64,000 bases of DNA, taken from Alteromonas sp. KC3. Its GTDB lineage: Bacteria; Pseudomonadota; Gammaproteobacteria; Enterobacterales; Alteromonadaceae. Positions 26,437 through 35,800 of the stretch are shown here, piece by piece; the first letter of the stretch is position 1, and the number at the start of each line of letters is the position of its first letter. Made by a program: the position numbers and the translations under genes. The DNA is taken from positions 3,162,001-3,226,000 of the forward strand of contig NZ_AP024235.1 in NCBI RefSeq assembly GCF_016756315.1, read 5' to 3'. The notes under the pieces were generated by a model. That model worked only from the letters and a program-made list of their open reading frames with translations. It was not told where the DNA came from and made no database searches.

Positions 26437-29340
26437 ATGCCAATAGACGACGAAAATAGCATGACAAACCGAGAACACGGCGAAAAGTTGTGGCAGCAAT
26501 TGTTGTCATCACCGCATTCAACCGAGCAGAGCAATGCAGCCATTGAAGCCCATAAAACAACATTAATTACGGCATTTTCTCGCTCGTCTTTTCTCGCTGA
26601 CACTCTAACAAAATGCCCTGATGCACTTACAACCATCATGCAAGCGCCCCCCACAAAAGCGCATTTGTCTTTCTATAAAGGGCTGTTAGCAGAAGCGTTG
26701 AACGAGGTTTCTAATGAAGACCAATTGATGTCATGTTTGCGTAACATTCGCAATCAACAGATGGCATGCATTACCTTTCACGATGTACTAAACAAACAGT
26801 CAATTGAAGACTCGTTGCATCAAGTGTCTGCACTGGCAGATGCTCTGATTTGCTCAGCCTACCAATGGTTATACGACAACCTTGTAGATCGTTACGGAAA
26901 ACCCACGTGTGATAGTGGTGACATGCACATGTACATTCTTGGCATGGGCAAGCTAGGTGGTAAAGAACTCAACTTTTCTTCTGATATCGACCTCATTTTT
27001 GCCTACCCTGAAAAAGGGGAAACCCAGAGAGGGCGGAAATCTATAGAGCACCAACAGTTCTTTACCAAACTAGCCCAAAAGCTCATCCAAGCCCTTAATA
27101 AGGTCACCAATGATGGACAAGTTTACCGCGTTGACATGCGCTTGCGACCTTTCGGCGACTCTGGTCCATTAGTCATGCATTTCGCTGCGCTGGAAGACTA
27201 TTACCAAGATCAAGGTCGACATTGGGAGCGCTTTGCAATGGTGAAAGCACGTATAGTGAATGACGATAACTCTGACAATGCGAAATGGCTGAAAAGTATC
27301 CTTCATCCTTTTACGTTCAGACGTTACTTAGACTTCACTACGCTTGATGCACTTCGCAATATGAAAAAGCTTATTGCCACTGAAATTCGCCGGCGTCGTT
27401 TAAGCAACAACATCAAATTGGGCGCAGGCGGCATTAGAGAAGTGGAATTCTTTGCGCAAAGCTTTCAGCTTATACACGGTGGCAGAGAGCCTTCACTACA
27501 AAGTAAGTCATTACTTACTACGCTTTGTGCGCTTCATGAAATTGGAATTATTGAGCAATCAGTAACTCAGCAGTTAGCCAACGACTATTTGTTTTTACGT
27601 AAAGTCGAACACACCCTTCAACAATGTGAAGATAAGCAAACACAAACACTACCAGATTCGCGCTGGCAGCAGAACGCGTTAGCTGAAGTCATGAATTTTG
27701 AACGCTATGAGGATTTTTTGAAATCATTAGAAGCAACCATGGCACGGATCCATGGTCATTTTAATGAGCTAGTCGAGGAGTCGCACGAAACCCATGACGA
27801 AGAAGATACACTCTTTTCTGCTTGCCAAGACGCATGGCGCCTTTCACTTCAAGAAGAAGAGTTTCGTGATGCATTTTGCAACTATTTATCCAACATCGAA
27901 ATAAGCGGTATTTTTAGCGCCTTATCTGACTTTAAAGAAAAACAACGTCACTACCGCATGGGGCAAAAAGGTGAAGACACCCTAAATAAACTGCTTCCTG
28001 AAATTTTATATGTGTTGGTAAATCAACACCCAACTAATGCAATCTATGTGTTACACCGAATACTAGGTGTGATTGAGGCCATAACAGGTAGAACAACATA
28101 CCTTGACTTACTACTTGAAAACCCTGACGTATTGCGACAATTAGTCCGTTTGTGTGAACGCAGTGAATGGATAGCACAGGAAATTAAGCGCTTTCCATTA
28201 TTGCTCGATGAGTTACTCACGCCGCTCTATTTAGGCCAACAAAATACCGACATTGTCACCAGCAAACGTGAATACGAGCTAGAACTAAGAGAAACCATGC
28301 TGCGTATTGAACAAGACGATGTTGAAATGCTGATGGATGCATGGCGACAGTTTAAGCTTTGTCAGCAGCTGCGTATTGCGGCTAGTGATATTAGTGATTC
28401 TTTGCCCATCAACAATGTGAGCGATAAATTAACAGTCTTAGCCGAAGTTATTCTAGACAATGTAGTTAACGCTGCATGGATACAGATGCAGGCCCGTTTC
28501 GGGATCCCCAGCCACTTAGAGGGTACTGACAAAGGGTTCGCTGTCGTTGGTTATGGCAAGCTTGGCGGCTATGAGCTTGGTTATGGCTCTGATCTTGATT
28601 TAGTGTTTTTGCACAATGCGCCTAGAGGTAGCACAACAAATGGCACTAAATCGATTGAGTCACAACAGTTTTATATCAAACTTGCACAACGCATTATGCA
28701 TCTGCTCAATACCAAAACCTTGTTTGGGCAGTTGTACGAAACCGATTTGAGGCTGCGCCCGTCTGGTAACGCAGGGCTGTTGTGTTGCCATATTGATGGC
28801 TTTGAGAAATACCAAAAAGAAGAAGCGTGGACGTGGGAGCATCAAGCACTAGTAAGAGCTCGCGCTATATGTGGCGATGCATCTTTACTTGAAGCGTTTA
28901 AGCATGTGCGAAAGGCAATATTGTGCCAAAAAAGAGATGTCGCTACCCTTACTGAAGATGTGTGTAAAATGCGTATAAAAATGCGCGAGCATTTACTGAA
29001 TAATAGCGATGATAAAGTTGATTTGAAACAATGTGAAGGCGGCATTACCGATATCGAGTTTATGGCGCAATACTGGGTTTTAGCCCATGCGCATCAGTTA
29101 GAAGCACTTACTGTATACCCTGACAACTTGCGTATCTTTGATGCTGCAGCATCGGGAAACCTAATTAAACAAGAAACGGCAAACGAACTGCAAAATGCCT
29201 ACTTAGCATTGCGTGAGCAATACCATCATCTTACGCTGGCTGACACTAAATTTGCAGATCAAACAGAAGAGCTTGAAGTCATTCGAGAACGTGTAACAAC
29301 ACAATACAACGCATTATTTGGGAAGTGTGGTACATCGTAG
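26437..29340 (+). CDS. glnE: Glutamine synthetase adenylyltransferase / adenylyl-removing enzyme
   Basis: The 967-residue protein has two nucleotidyltransferase domains. The N-terminal adenylyl-removase motif GMGKLGGKELNFSSDIDL is near residues 169-186 and the C-terminal adenylyltransferase motif GYGKLGGYELGYGSDLDL near 704-721. Between them lies the helical linker (GlnE regulatory domain). Length and layout match GlnE (about 946 residues in E. coli), which switches glutamine synthetase activity with PII input. In E. coli glnE and hldE are adjacent; here the same genes are near each other but with two genes between and opposite strands. Confidence 0.97.
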   Translation: MPIDDENSMTNREHGEKLWQQLLSSPHSTEQSNAAIEAHKTTLITAFSRSSFLADTLTKCPDALTTIMQAPPTKAHLSFYKGLLAEALNEVSNEDQLMSCLRNIRNQQMACITFHDVLNKQSIEDSLHQVSALADALICSAYQWLYDNLVDRYGKPTCDSGDMHMYILGMGKLGGKELNFSSDIDLIFAYPEKGETQRGRKSIEHQQFFTKLAQKLIQALNKVTNDGQVYRVDMRLRPFGDSGPLVMHFAALEDYYQDQGRHWERFAMVKARIVNDDNSDNAKWLKSILHPFTFRRYLDFTTLDALRNMKKLIATEIRRRRLSNNIKLGAGGIREVEFFAQSFQLIHGGREPSLQSKSLLTTLCALHEIGIIEQSVTQQLANDYLFLRKVEHTLQQCEDKQTQTLPDSRWQQNALAEVMNFERYEDFLKSLEATMARIHGHFNELVEESHETHDEEDTLFSACQDAWRLSLQEEEFRDAFCNYLSNIEISGIFSALSDFKEKQRHYRMGQKGEDTLNKLLPEILYVLVNQHPTNAIYVLHRILGVIEAITGRTTYLDLLLENPDVLRQLVRLCERSEWIAQEIKRFPLLLDELLTPLYLGQQNTDIVTSKREYELELRETMLRIEQDDVEMLMDAWRQFKLCQQLRIAASDISDSLPINNVSDKLTVLAEVILDNVVNAAWIQMQARFGIPSHLEGTDKGFAVVGYGKLGGYELGYGSDLDLVFLHNAPRGSTTNGTKSIESQQFYIKLAQRIMHLLNTKTLFGQLYETDLRLRPSGNAGLLCCHIDGFEKYQKEEAWTWEHQALVRARAICGDASLLEAFKHVRKAILCQKRDVATLTEDVCKMRIKMREHLLNNSDDKVDLKQCEGGITDIEFMAQYWVLAHAHQLEALTVYPDNLRIFDAAASGNLIKQETANELQNAYLALREQYHHLTLADTKFADQTEELEVIRERVTTQYNALFGKCGTS

Positions 29341-29350
29341 TACCACACTT
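29323..29350. terminator. Strong hairpin at the glnE stop codon, between convergent genes
   Basis: Perfect 11-base arms AAGTGTGGTAC (29323-29333) and GTACCACACTT (29340-29350) with a 6-base loop span the glnE stop codon. No T-run follows on either strand, so it may be a weak or Rho-assisted terminator or a 3'-end stabilising structure. Confidence 0.6.
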
Positions 29351-29370
29351 AACAGATTACAGCGGTTAAT

Positions 29371-29988
29371 TTACCCTCTAACAATTTCACAATTAGTGGT
29401 TAGAAACTCAGTTTCATTCGCCGTCACCACTAACGAGCGCTGACGGGCACATAAGTACGCTTTGACTTCACCCTCAAAACTACCATCAATGGCACTGGCA
29501 ATTTTAGCCAATGAACCAGACACAGTATTGTCCAATTGGAATTGATATTTAATGACAAAGTCTTGCTCGAGGTTCCAAATCAGTTGCATACCTTCCGCTT
29601 GGGCGTATTGTGAAATGGCTTCTCTTAAGGTGTTACCTTCCTTAAAGGTGCGATACTTATGCTCACCAGTCCAGTTCTTTTCCACTGGACGAGTTTGGCT
29701 AGACATTTGCGCAAGCTTGCTATCTAAATTTGGATCCACACCAGCGATATCAAGAACAAAGTCACCCTGCTCTTCTTCTACAGGGTCAGTCGCTGACATT
29801 CTAAAGTCTCGGTAAAAATCGCTGAGTCCACGGGAAATAGATTTTTCCTCAATTTGCGACTCTGGCACAGCGCTTTGTTCTCTATTTTGTAGAACAAAGA
29901 TTAGTACACCTGCAATAACGACAAGTGCTACAGCAAGCCCTATTTGTTTTGCCCAAAATGATGAACTTGAGTAACCTGTTTGTGCCAT
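29371..29988 (-). CDS. Membrane-anchored TcpQ-domain protein
   Basis: This 205-residue protein has an N-terminal transmembrane helix (about 14-32) followed by a linker and a C-terminal domain (about 110-205; LREAISQYAQAEGMQLIW, then YLCARQRSLVV). That pattern resembles the toxin-coregulated pilus biosynthesis Q (TcpQ/PilL) domain, a secretin/peptidoglycan-associated fold with a KGNTLR-like start. It faces the periplasm. No pilus genes are nearby, so its role here is open. It is convergent with glnE. Confidence 0.65.
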   Translation of the reverse strand: MAQTGYSSSSFWAKQIGLAVALVVIAGVLIFVLQNREQSAVPESQIEEKSISRGLSDFYRDFRMSATDPVEEEQGDFVLDIAGVDPNLDSKLAQMSSQTRPVEKNWTGEHKYRTFKEGNTLREAISQYAQAEGMQLIWNLEQDFVIKYQFQLDNTVSGSLAKIASAIDGSFEGEVKAYLCARQRSLVVTANETEFLTTNCEIVRG

Positions 29989-30184
29989 AATTCCTTTTTA
30001 CCTACTGCTTTATTAGTGACATTTCATATTTTTTATATCAAATAATGGTGTAACACATTACGTGTTGAGCATCGCTTTATTCGACTTATATTCTTTTATT
30101 TTAGTCTAAGTAGTGTGGTTAACCCATTAGCCTATTTATCTAAATTTGCCACTGTAAAGACCCAAATCAAACAAAACGCCCAAT

Positions 30185-30216
30185 ACTAGCTAAATCAAAG
30201 ACTAGCTAAATCAAAA
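30185..30216. repeat. 16-bp tandem repeat
   Basis: ACTAGCTAAATCAAAG occurs at 30185-30200 and again, with only the last base changed, at 30201-30216. It lies in the 256-bp gap between the TcpQ-domain gene and the lpxL-type gene, which otherwise is AT-rich with no gene. Confidence 0.9.
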
Positions 30217-30244
30217 ACATCACCAATGAATACGCAAAGACGCT

Positions 30245-31207
30245 TTAATCATAAAGTGATGTAGGATTGTGTGGAGGTCTTGTTTTAAATCGTTTGTGCA
30301 TCCAAAGATAGCTTTCGGGCTGCTCTTTCACTGCCGCATCAATATGCACATTTAACATGGCAAGCGCGTCTCTATCTTCCATTTCACCAAGACCGTGAAG
30401 TGGTGGATAAATCTTAATTTTGTAACCACGCTTAGTATATTGTGATGTAATGATCATAGGCTCACTGTTACTGCGGCGAATAAACATCAATGTCGCCGTA
30501 GTTGTTGCTGTTTCCTTAACACCACCAAATGGCACAAATATACTTTGTTTAGGTCCGTAATCTTGGTCAGGTAAATACAAACACAATTCTTGTTCATCTA
30601 ATGCAGCCAACAGCGCCTTGGCATTGCGCTTGTCTATCATATATTTATTTGAACGATTACGACCGTGATATTGAAGGTAATCAACTAACGGATTGTTATG
30701 CTTTCTGTAAAACGCGATGCTCGGGTGAAAAAAGCCAATCCCGCGACATGCAAATTCAAGGTTCATATTGTGAAGTGCCATACCAAACACCCCTTTCCCT
30801 TTAGCAAAGGCCGCTTCAACATGTTCGGTACCTTCTATCTCGATAGCTCGCTTTACGCGCCACGACGGCCACCACCAGCCCATAGCCGTCTCAAATAAGG
30901 CCATTCCCGTGCGGCGAACGTTTTCTTTAAATAGAACTTCGACTTCTTTCTCGCTAAGTGCCGGGTTCCACAAGGCTAGGTTTTTTTTCGCGACTTTTGC
31001 TCGCTTAGGTACAATTAGTGCTATCAAGCGTCCAGTACCTGCACCGATGCGTCTTATCACGGGTAGTGGAAGCCACGTAATAAGATACAAAATAAATACA
31101 CCCAGCCACACTGGCCAAAATTTAGGCCCTAGGAAGGCGAGTTTAAATTGAGGAGCTTTGATTGCCGCTGCCAATGTCGATTTCCTTACAATAAACGAAG
31201 CGAGCAT
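30245..31207 (-). CDS. Lipid A lauroyl/myristoyl acyltransferase (LpxL/LpxM family)
   Basis: The 320-residue protein starts with an amphipathic and hydrophobic region (KFWPVWLGVFILYLITWLP) resembling the LpxL N-terminus. The catalytic dyad is in the HxxxxE-type motif ALHNMNLEFACR (about residue 143). Later come FYRKHNNP, YLPDQDYGP, and SYLWMHKRFKTRP at the C-terminus. It transfers a fatty acyl chain from acyl-ACP onto lipid A precursors at the inner membrane. The family is certain; LpxL versus LpxM/LpxP cannot be decided by eye. It stands alone, with a gap to its neighbours. Confidence 0.9.
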   Translation of the reverse strand: MLASFIVRKSTLAAAIKAPQFKLAFLGPKFWPVWLGVFILYLITWLPLPVIRRIGAGTGRLIALIVPKRAKVAKKNLALWNPALSEKEVEVLFKENVRRTGMALFETAMGWWWPSWRVKRAIEIEGTEHVEAAFAKGKGVFGMALHNMNLEFACRGIGFFHPSIAFYRKHNNPLVDYLQYHGRNRSNKYMIDKRNAKALLAALDEQELCLYLPDQDYGPKQSIFVPFGGVKETATTTATLMFIRRSNSEPMIITSQYTKRGYKIKIYPPLHGLGEMEDRDALAMLNVHIDAAVKEQPESYLWMHKRFKTRPPHNPTSLYD

Positions 31208-31276
31208 TGTAACAGAAGGAATTTTTTGCGGCTATGTGGTGCAAGTCAGGATACGGTGAGCACCGAGTGAAAATAG

Positions 31277-31300
31277 GATAAAAGCGCGCTGGTGCGCGCT
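31277..31300 (-). terminator. Rho-independent terminator of the DUF3081 gene
   Basis: Read on the minus strand, AGCGCGC (31300-31294), loop ACCA, then GCGCGCT (31289-31283) and TTTT. The stem begins at the last base of the DUF3081-gene stop codon. Confidence 0.75.
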
Positions 31301-31557
31301 CAGTAGGCTTTATCGATTTGCTTTAGTTTTTTCTCGAATGCTTCGTATTGTTCTTTAGTGTCATAATCAAAATGATATTGATTGTGAAAACCAAATTGTA
31401 ACTTAACTGTGGCATCTTCAATAAACAAGGTGTAGCCATCGTGGTCAGTATACGCAGTTATACCCATCAAATGGTATTGCTCGTTTTCTTTTGCGCCGTT
31501 TTGACGAATCTTATCGAATACTTGAAGAAGAAACTTGCTGTCGAGTTCGTTTTTCAT
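31300..31557 (-). CDS. DUF3081-family small protein
   Basis: The 85-residue soluble protein begins MKNELDSKFLLQVFDKIRQNG and contains YTDHDGYTLFIEDATVKLQFGF, then a C-terminal charged helix. This matches my memory of the DUF3081 family of marine gammaproteobacteria, whose function is unknown. Apart from an intrinsic terminator at its stop codon, nothing nearby suggests a role. It is followed on the minus strand by the lpxL-type gene after about 90 bp. Confidence 0.6.
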   Translation of the reverse strand: MKNELDSKFLLQVFDKIRQNGAKENEQYHLMGITAYTDHDGYTLFIEDATVKLQFGFHNQYHFDYDTKEQYEAFEKKLKQIDKAY

Positions 31558-31700
31558 AATTAATCCGTTGTTATTTCGTTATGTTTGATACACACAACAT
31601 CAATAGTTGGATTTGCTTTTAGAAAAAATATGTTCGCCAAGCGGTGGGCGCATTGACTAATTCACGGAAAAGGATTTACCACGCCTCTACACCACTCGCT

Positions 31701-32255
31701 TTAAAAGTTATACCTGAATCCCAAGTTAAGAACGTGAGCGGAAAAATCGTCTTTCCCACCAAAATACGAATATTCAAAACGCAACATGGATTGGTTACCT
31801 ACGTAGTAGTCGAAGCCAAGACCTATCAATCCAGCAATAACATCATCGTCGTATCCACAAACCAATACATCGTCACCGCATGCACCGCTATTAATCGACG
31901 CTTGTTCAATATCGATGTTAGCCACACCTATTTTGTAAAAAAGCTCACCTTGTTGACTACTTGCTTTCCCTAATAAGGCAACATAAGGTCCCTTGCTAGA
32001 CAGTATTTGTTCGTCAGTATCGACATCAATAAGCGATACGTAACCACCCTCTACATACCACTGTCTATGAAATTGATATCCAATCGCTGCCGAATAGCTG
32101 ACGTCACTTTCGCTGTCCACTTCGGTATCAACATTTCCATAACCAATATTAACTACACCGTAACCGTTCGCTGAAGCATTTGTCGAAAACATTGCTGTTG
32201 CTGCTAGCGCACTTAAACCGGCCGCTTTCATCAGTGGACTAAGACACTTAATCAT
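31701..32255 (-). CDS. Small outer-membrane beta-barrel protein
   Basis: This 184-residue protein has a signal peptide ending ATAMFSTNASA, then eight amphipathic strands of alternating residues (GYGVVNIGYG, YSAAIGYQFH, YVEGGYVSL...) and a terminal aromatic (FRYNF), the signal recognised by the BAM machinery. This is the OmpA-barrel / opacity-like eight-strand fold. One Cys pair (CGDDVLVCGYDDD) sits in an extracellular loop and may form a disulfide. Function unknown. It is divergent from fadE by 266 bp. Confidence 0.75.
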   Translation of the reverse strand: MIKCLSPLMKAAGLSALAATAMFSTNASANGYGVVNIGYGNVDTEVDSESDVSYSAAIGYQFHRQWYVEGGYVSLIDVDTDEQILSSKGPYVALLGKASSQQGELFYKIGVANIDIEQASINSGACGDDVLVCGYDDDVIAGLIGLGFDYYVGNQSMLRFEYSYFGGKDDFSAHVLNLGFRYNF

Positions 32256-32455
32256 TAACTTAACTCTCCTTGAAGTTGACTCACAACTATAAAAGAGAAC
32301 CTGTGGAAATCAACTTGAATGCGCACAATTTTAGGCAGCACGTAATTAACAAATATTAAAACGGCGCAATATTGAACAACTGTTTGAATTATTTGTAACA
32401 GCCCCTGTCAAAATAAATGATTAAACACATGAATATTAGTTAATTTTTACAAAAT

Positions 32456-32510
32456 TTGATCTTTTTCGAATCTGGTGTAGTATTAATACACACAACTGGT
32501 CAGATGAGCG
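32456..32510 (+). promoter_or_regulatory. fadE promoter with candidate FadR operator
   Basis: TTGATC (32456-32461) and TAGTAT (32478-32483) form a 16-bp-spaced -35/-10 pair. Just downstream, AACTGGTCAGATGAGCG (32494-32510) matches the left half of the FadR site (AACTGGTC) fully and the right half in part, with the central GA kept. In E. coli, FadR represses fad genes from sites overlapping the start of transcription, as here. The regulator itself is not in the window. Confidence 0.5.
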
Positions 32511-32521
32511 GATGAGTTATT

Positions 32522-34771
32522 ATGAGTATCAGAACTAGCTTAAAGAAAGTATTACCCCCAATTTCAATCACAGAACAAGAAGCCCTAGATGCGGGTGACG
32601 TGTGGATTGAATCTTCTATTTATCAGGGTAAGCCTGACATGCAGGCACTACGCGATATCCCTCAGGCAAAACTGAGCGCAGAAGAACAAGCATTCATGGA
32701 CGGTCCAGTAACAGAATTACTGAACATGGTCGATGATTTCGAACTAGGTAACGGCAAGCACATTCCTCAGGAAATTCTTGATTTCCTAGGTAAGAACCGT
32801 TTCTTCTCAATGATCATTCCAAAGAAATTTGGTGGTCTTGAATTTAGCCCATATGCAAACTCGACTATTGTTGCAACGATTGCAGCAAAAAGCGGTGCGA
32901 TTGCGGTAACCGTAATGGTTCCAAACTCGTTAGGCCCAGGCGAGCTACTAATGCACTATGGTACTAACGAGCAACAAGATTACTGGCTGCCTCGTCTTGC
33001 TGATGGTCGCGATATTCCATGCTTCGCGCTAACAAGCCCAGAAGCAGGTTCAGACGCAGGTGCTATTCCTGACGCAGCTATCGTAACGAAAGGCGAGTAC
33101 AACGGAGAAGAAGTACTTGGTCTGCGCGTAAGCTGGGACAAGCGTTACATCACGCTTGCTCCAATTGCGACAGTTCTTGGTCTTGCCTTTAAAGTATTCG
33201 ACCCAGACCAACTTCTAGGTGACAAGTTAGAGCTAGGTATTACTTGTGCTCTTCTACCTAAGTCACACCCTGGTGTTGAGCTTGGTAACCGTCACGATCC
33301 TATGGGCGTACGTTTCTACAATGGTACAACTCGTGGTCAAGACGTATTCATTCCAATGGATTTCATCATTGGTGGGCAGAAGAACATCGGTCGCGGTTGG
33401 CAGATGCTAGTTAGCTGTCTTGGTGCAGGTCGTGGTATTTCACTTCCAGCAATGGGCGTGGCAACAGCACAGTCAGCATTTAAAGGTACGGTTGAATATT
33501 CATTTGTACGTGAGCAATTTGGTCTTCCAATTGGTCGCTTCGAAGGTATTCAAGAGAAAATGGCAGACATCGCTGGTAAGACATTCTTACTAGAAGCGAT
33601 GCGTGTATTAACTACTGAAGGTCTTGGTCTAGGTGTTAAGCCATCTGTTGTAACGGCTATCGCGAAATATCACATGACTGAACTAGGTCGTGATGTAATG
33701 AACTCTGCAATGGATATCCAAGCAGGTAAAGCGATTCAACGCGGCCCACAAAACACGTTAGCAGGCGGCTACGCAGCATTGCCTATCGCCATTACGGTAG
33801 AAGGTGCAAACATTCTAACACGTAACCTTATGATCTTTGGTCAAGGTGCAATGCGTTGTCACCCTTACCTAAAAGACATGGTTGACCTAATTCACAGCAA
33901 CGAAAGTTCTGCGGATAAAGAGTTCAACAAAGTACTTCGTAAAACTGTAGGTTTCAGTGTGAAGAACGCGTTCCGTAGCTTCGGTAAGGCATACCTTCCG
34001 TTCCTACGCGGCAGCGAGTCTGCTCTTCCAGAAGTACGTAAGTACGAGAAGCGTGTTAACAGCATCTCTGCGAAACTAGCACCTCTTGCTGACTTGTCAC
34101 TTGCGGTACTTGGTGGTGACTTGAAGAAAGCTGAGCTTCTATCTGCACGTTTAGGTGACGTAATGAGCTACCTTTACGGCGCGATGGCTGCAATTCGTTT
34201 CTACGAGCAGCGCATTGAAGATAGAAAACTTGCACTACCATACTTTGAGTATGCGATGCAGTGGTCACTACAACAAGCTGATCAGGCAATTGTTAATTTC
34301 ATCAACAATTTCCCGAATACAGCAACACGCGGTTTAATGCGTCTGCTAACAAACACGTACTCTAACAGTGTTGCTGGTATCAGCGATGATCTAGTGCGTG
34401 AGCTGTCAATTGCATCTATGCAAGACAACAGTGTTAAGGCACAGCTAACGCACCTTGTGCGCGTAAGCCCAGGTGACGGTAACGACATTAACGAGCAGGC
34501 GTTTAAAGCGAAGCACGCTGTTGCTCACCTTCTTGGCAAAGTGCAAAAAGCACTGCGTAAAGAGCCGGTTGTTCCGTTTATCTCTTTCGAGCACGCGCTT
34601 AACAAGCTTCAAGAAAAAGGTGTAGTTAATGCCGATGAAGCTGCTAAGCTTCACGACTACAACGAAAAACGCAAACTTGCGGTTCGTGTAGACGAATACA
34701 CGTTTGACATGGAACTTGTTCCAGCGTCACAAACGCTTAAAGCGATTGATGGCGGTCAAAACGCAGCCTAA
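32522..34771 (+). CDS. fadE: Acyl-CoA dehydrogenase FadE
   Basis: The 749-residue protein has the acyl-CoA dehydrogenase core (IIPKKFGGLEFSP, then CFALTSPEAGSDAGAIPD, the FAD/substrate segment) and a C-terminal DUF1974 extension (about residue 480 onward), the FadE architecture. It catalyses the first step of beta-oxidation. E. coli FadE has about 815 residues with an N-terminal membrane segment; this protein starts directly with SIRTSLKKVLPPI and lacks that part. Codon use is strongly biased (GGT, CGT, AAC, GTT), suggesting high expression. A terminator follows the stop by 17 bp. Confidence 0.94.
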   Translation: MSIRTSLKKVLPPISITEQEALDAGDVWIESSIYQGKPDMQALRDIPQAKLSAEEQAFMDGPVTELLNMVDDFELGNGKHIPQEILDFLGKNRFFSMIIPKKFGGLEFSPYANSTIVATIAAKSGAIAVTVMVPNSLGPGELLMHYGTNEQQDYWLPRLADGRDIPCFALTSPEAGSDAGAIPDAAIVTKGEYNGEEVLGLRVSWDKRYITLAPIATVLGLAFKVFDPDQLLGDKLELGITCALLPKSHPGVELGNRHDPMGVRFYNGTTRGQDVFIPMDFIIGGQKNIGRGWQMLVSCLGAGRGISLPAMGVATAQSAFKGTVEYSFVREQFGLPIGRFEGIQEKMADIAGKTFLLEAMRVLTTEGLGLGVKPSVVTAIAKYHMTELGRDVMNSAMDIQAGKAIQRGPQNTLAGGYAALPIAITVEGANILTRNLMIFGQGAMRCHPYLKDMVDLIHSNESSADKEFNKVLRKTVGFSVKNAFRSFGKAYLPFLRGSESALPEVRKYEKRVNSISAKLAPLADLSLAVLGGDLKKAELLSARLGDVMSYLYGAMAAIRFYEQRIEDRKLALPYFEYAMQWSLQQADQAIVNFINNFPNTATRGLMRLLTNTYSNSVAGISDDLVRELSIASMQDNSVKAQLTHLVRVSPGDGNDINEQAFKAKHAVAHLLGKVQKALRKEPVVPFISFEHALNKLQEKGVVNADEAAKLHDYNEKRKLAVRVDEYTFDMELVPASQTLKAIDGGQNAA

Positions 34772-34787
34772 GCAGCGTTAGTAACCC

Positions 34788-34818
34788 AAAGCCCTGGCAA
34801 TAGCCGGGGCTTTTTTTT
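34788..34818 (+). terminator. Rho-independent terminator after fadE
   Basis: AAAGCCCTGGC (34788-34798), a 4-base loop and GCCGGGGCTTT (34803-34813, one T-G pair) are followed by a run of eight T. Confidence 0.93.
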
Positions 34819-34944
34819 ACCTGAATTAAATTTAACTTCTTATCGCACCACTTCATTAGACAATACCTCAACTATAGTCTAACTTTTATTGCGATATCCC
34901 GTAGCTGCAAACATGCGTATTTTTCGAGTTTCAAGGATGTAAGA

Positions 34945-35619
34945 GTGAGAATTGCGTTTACTTTTCTGTTAGCAATAACATTGTTTTCTATTGGACTTTG
35001 TGTTTCAGCAAACGAAGACCGCTTTATTATTGGTTATGTCAGTCACCCCAGAGTACTAAACCATTACAAACCATTTATGGAGCAGGTATATGCCGATATT
35101 GGTATAACTGCCGAATTTGTTGAAGTGGGTGGAGAGCGGGGTTTACGCCTGCTAGAAGAAGGAATGACTGATGCCGATGTTATTCGCTACGACGTTGTTG
35201 CTACGCCTTCAAACAATATCATAGCGATTGAACCGCCTTTCTCACAGGGTGCCTCTTTCTTGTTGTGCATTCGCAATGCACCGTGTCACAGCGACATCAT
35301 TAATGACGCCAGTAATGCCATAGCGGTAACAACTCGTTTTTTTTCTAACATGGGTAAACCCAAGGCCAGTATTGCGGCTAACATTTTCGAGTTTGATGAT
35401 TTCAATCATGTTTTAGAACTGCTTGTGAATGGTCGTTTTAATTACGCCATTCTGCCCAGCGACTTTACACAAAATGCTATTTTCGAAAAGCAAGGCATTG
35501 AGTTTTTGCCCATTGTTGAGCATAAATTGGTACATGTTATAAACAAGAAGCATGCATATCTTTACAGCGCATTGTCAAATGCAATTGCCATCCGTTTGTC
35601 TCAGGAAGAAAAAGAGTAG
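34945..35619 (+). CDS. Periplasmic substrate-binding-like protein (PBP2 fold)
   Basis: The 224-residue protein has a signal peptide (MRIAFTFLLAITLFSIGLCVSA) and a type-2 periplasmic-binding fold of the small extracellular solute-binding family 3 (IIGYVSHPRVLNHYKPFME..., then VEVGGERGLRLLEEG). It starts at GTG 34945 with AAGGA seven bases upstream. No permease or ATPase gene is nearby. The next gene encodes a membrane GGDEF-EAL protein 181 bp downstream on the same strand, so a sensory role in c-di-GMP control is possible but inferred only from proximity. Confidence 0.7.
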   Translation: MRIAFTFLLAITLFSIGLCVSANEDRFIIGYVSHPRVLNHYKPFMEQVYADIGITAEFVEVGGERGLRLLEEGMTDADVIRYDVVATPSNNIIAIEPPFSQGASFLLCIRNAPCHSDIINDASNAIAVTTRFFSNMGKPKASIAANIFEFDDFNHVLELLVNGRFNYAILPSDFTQNAIFEKQGIEFLPIVEHKLVHVINKKHAYLYSALSNAIAIRLSQEEKE

Positions 35620-35800
35620 CTTCACCAACTTTTGAAAAGAGAAGCTTAAGTTAAAGTTTACCGCAACATCGCCAGTATAAATTTACTCTGCTAGCCTTAT
35701 AAGGTATATAAGATATAGTAAGTTGGTCATACGCTCTAAAACTACAACTAAGAAGTATGACGTCGCTTATTTGCTCAAAGTAGATTAGGTAATCCAACCA

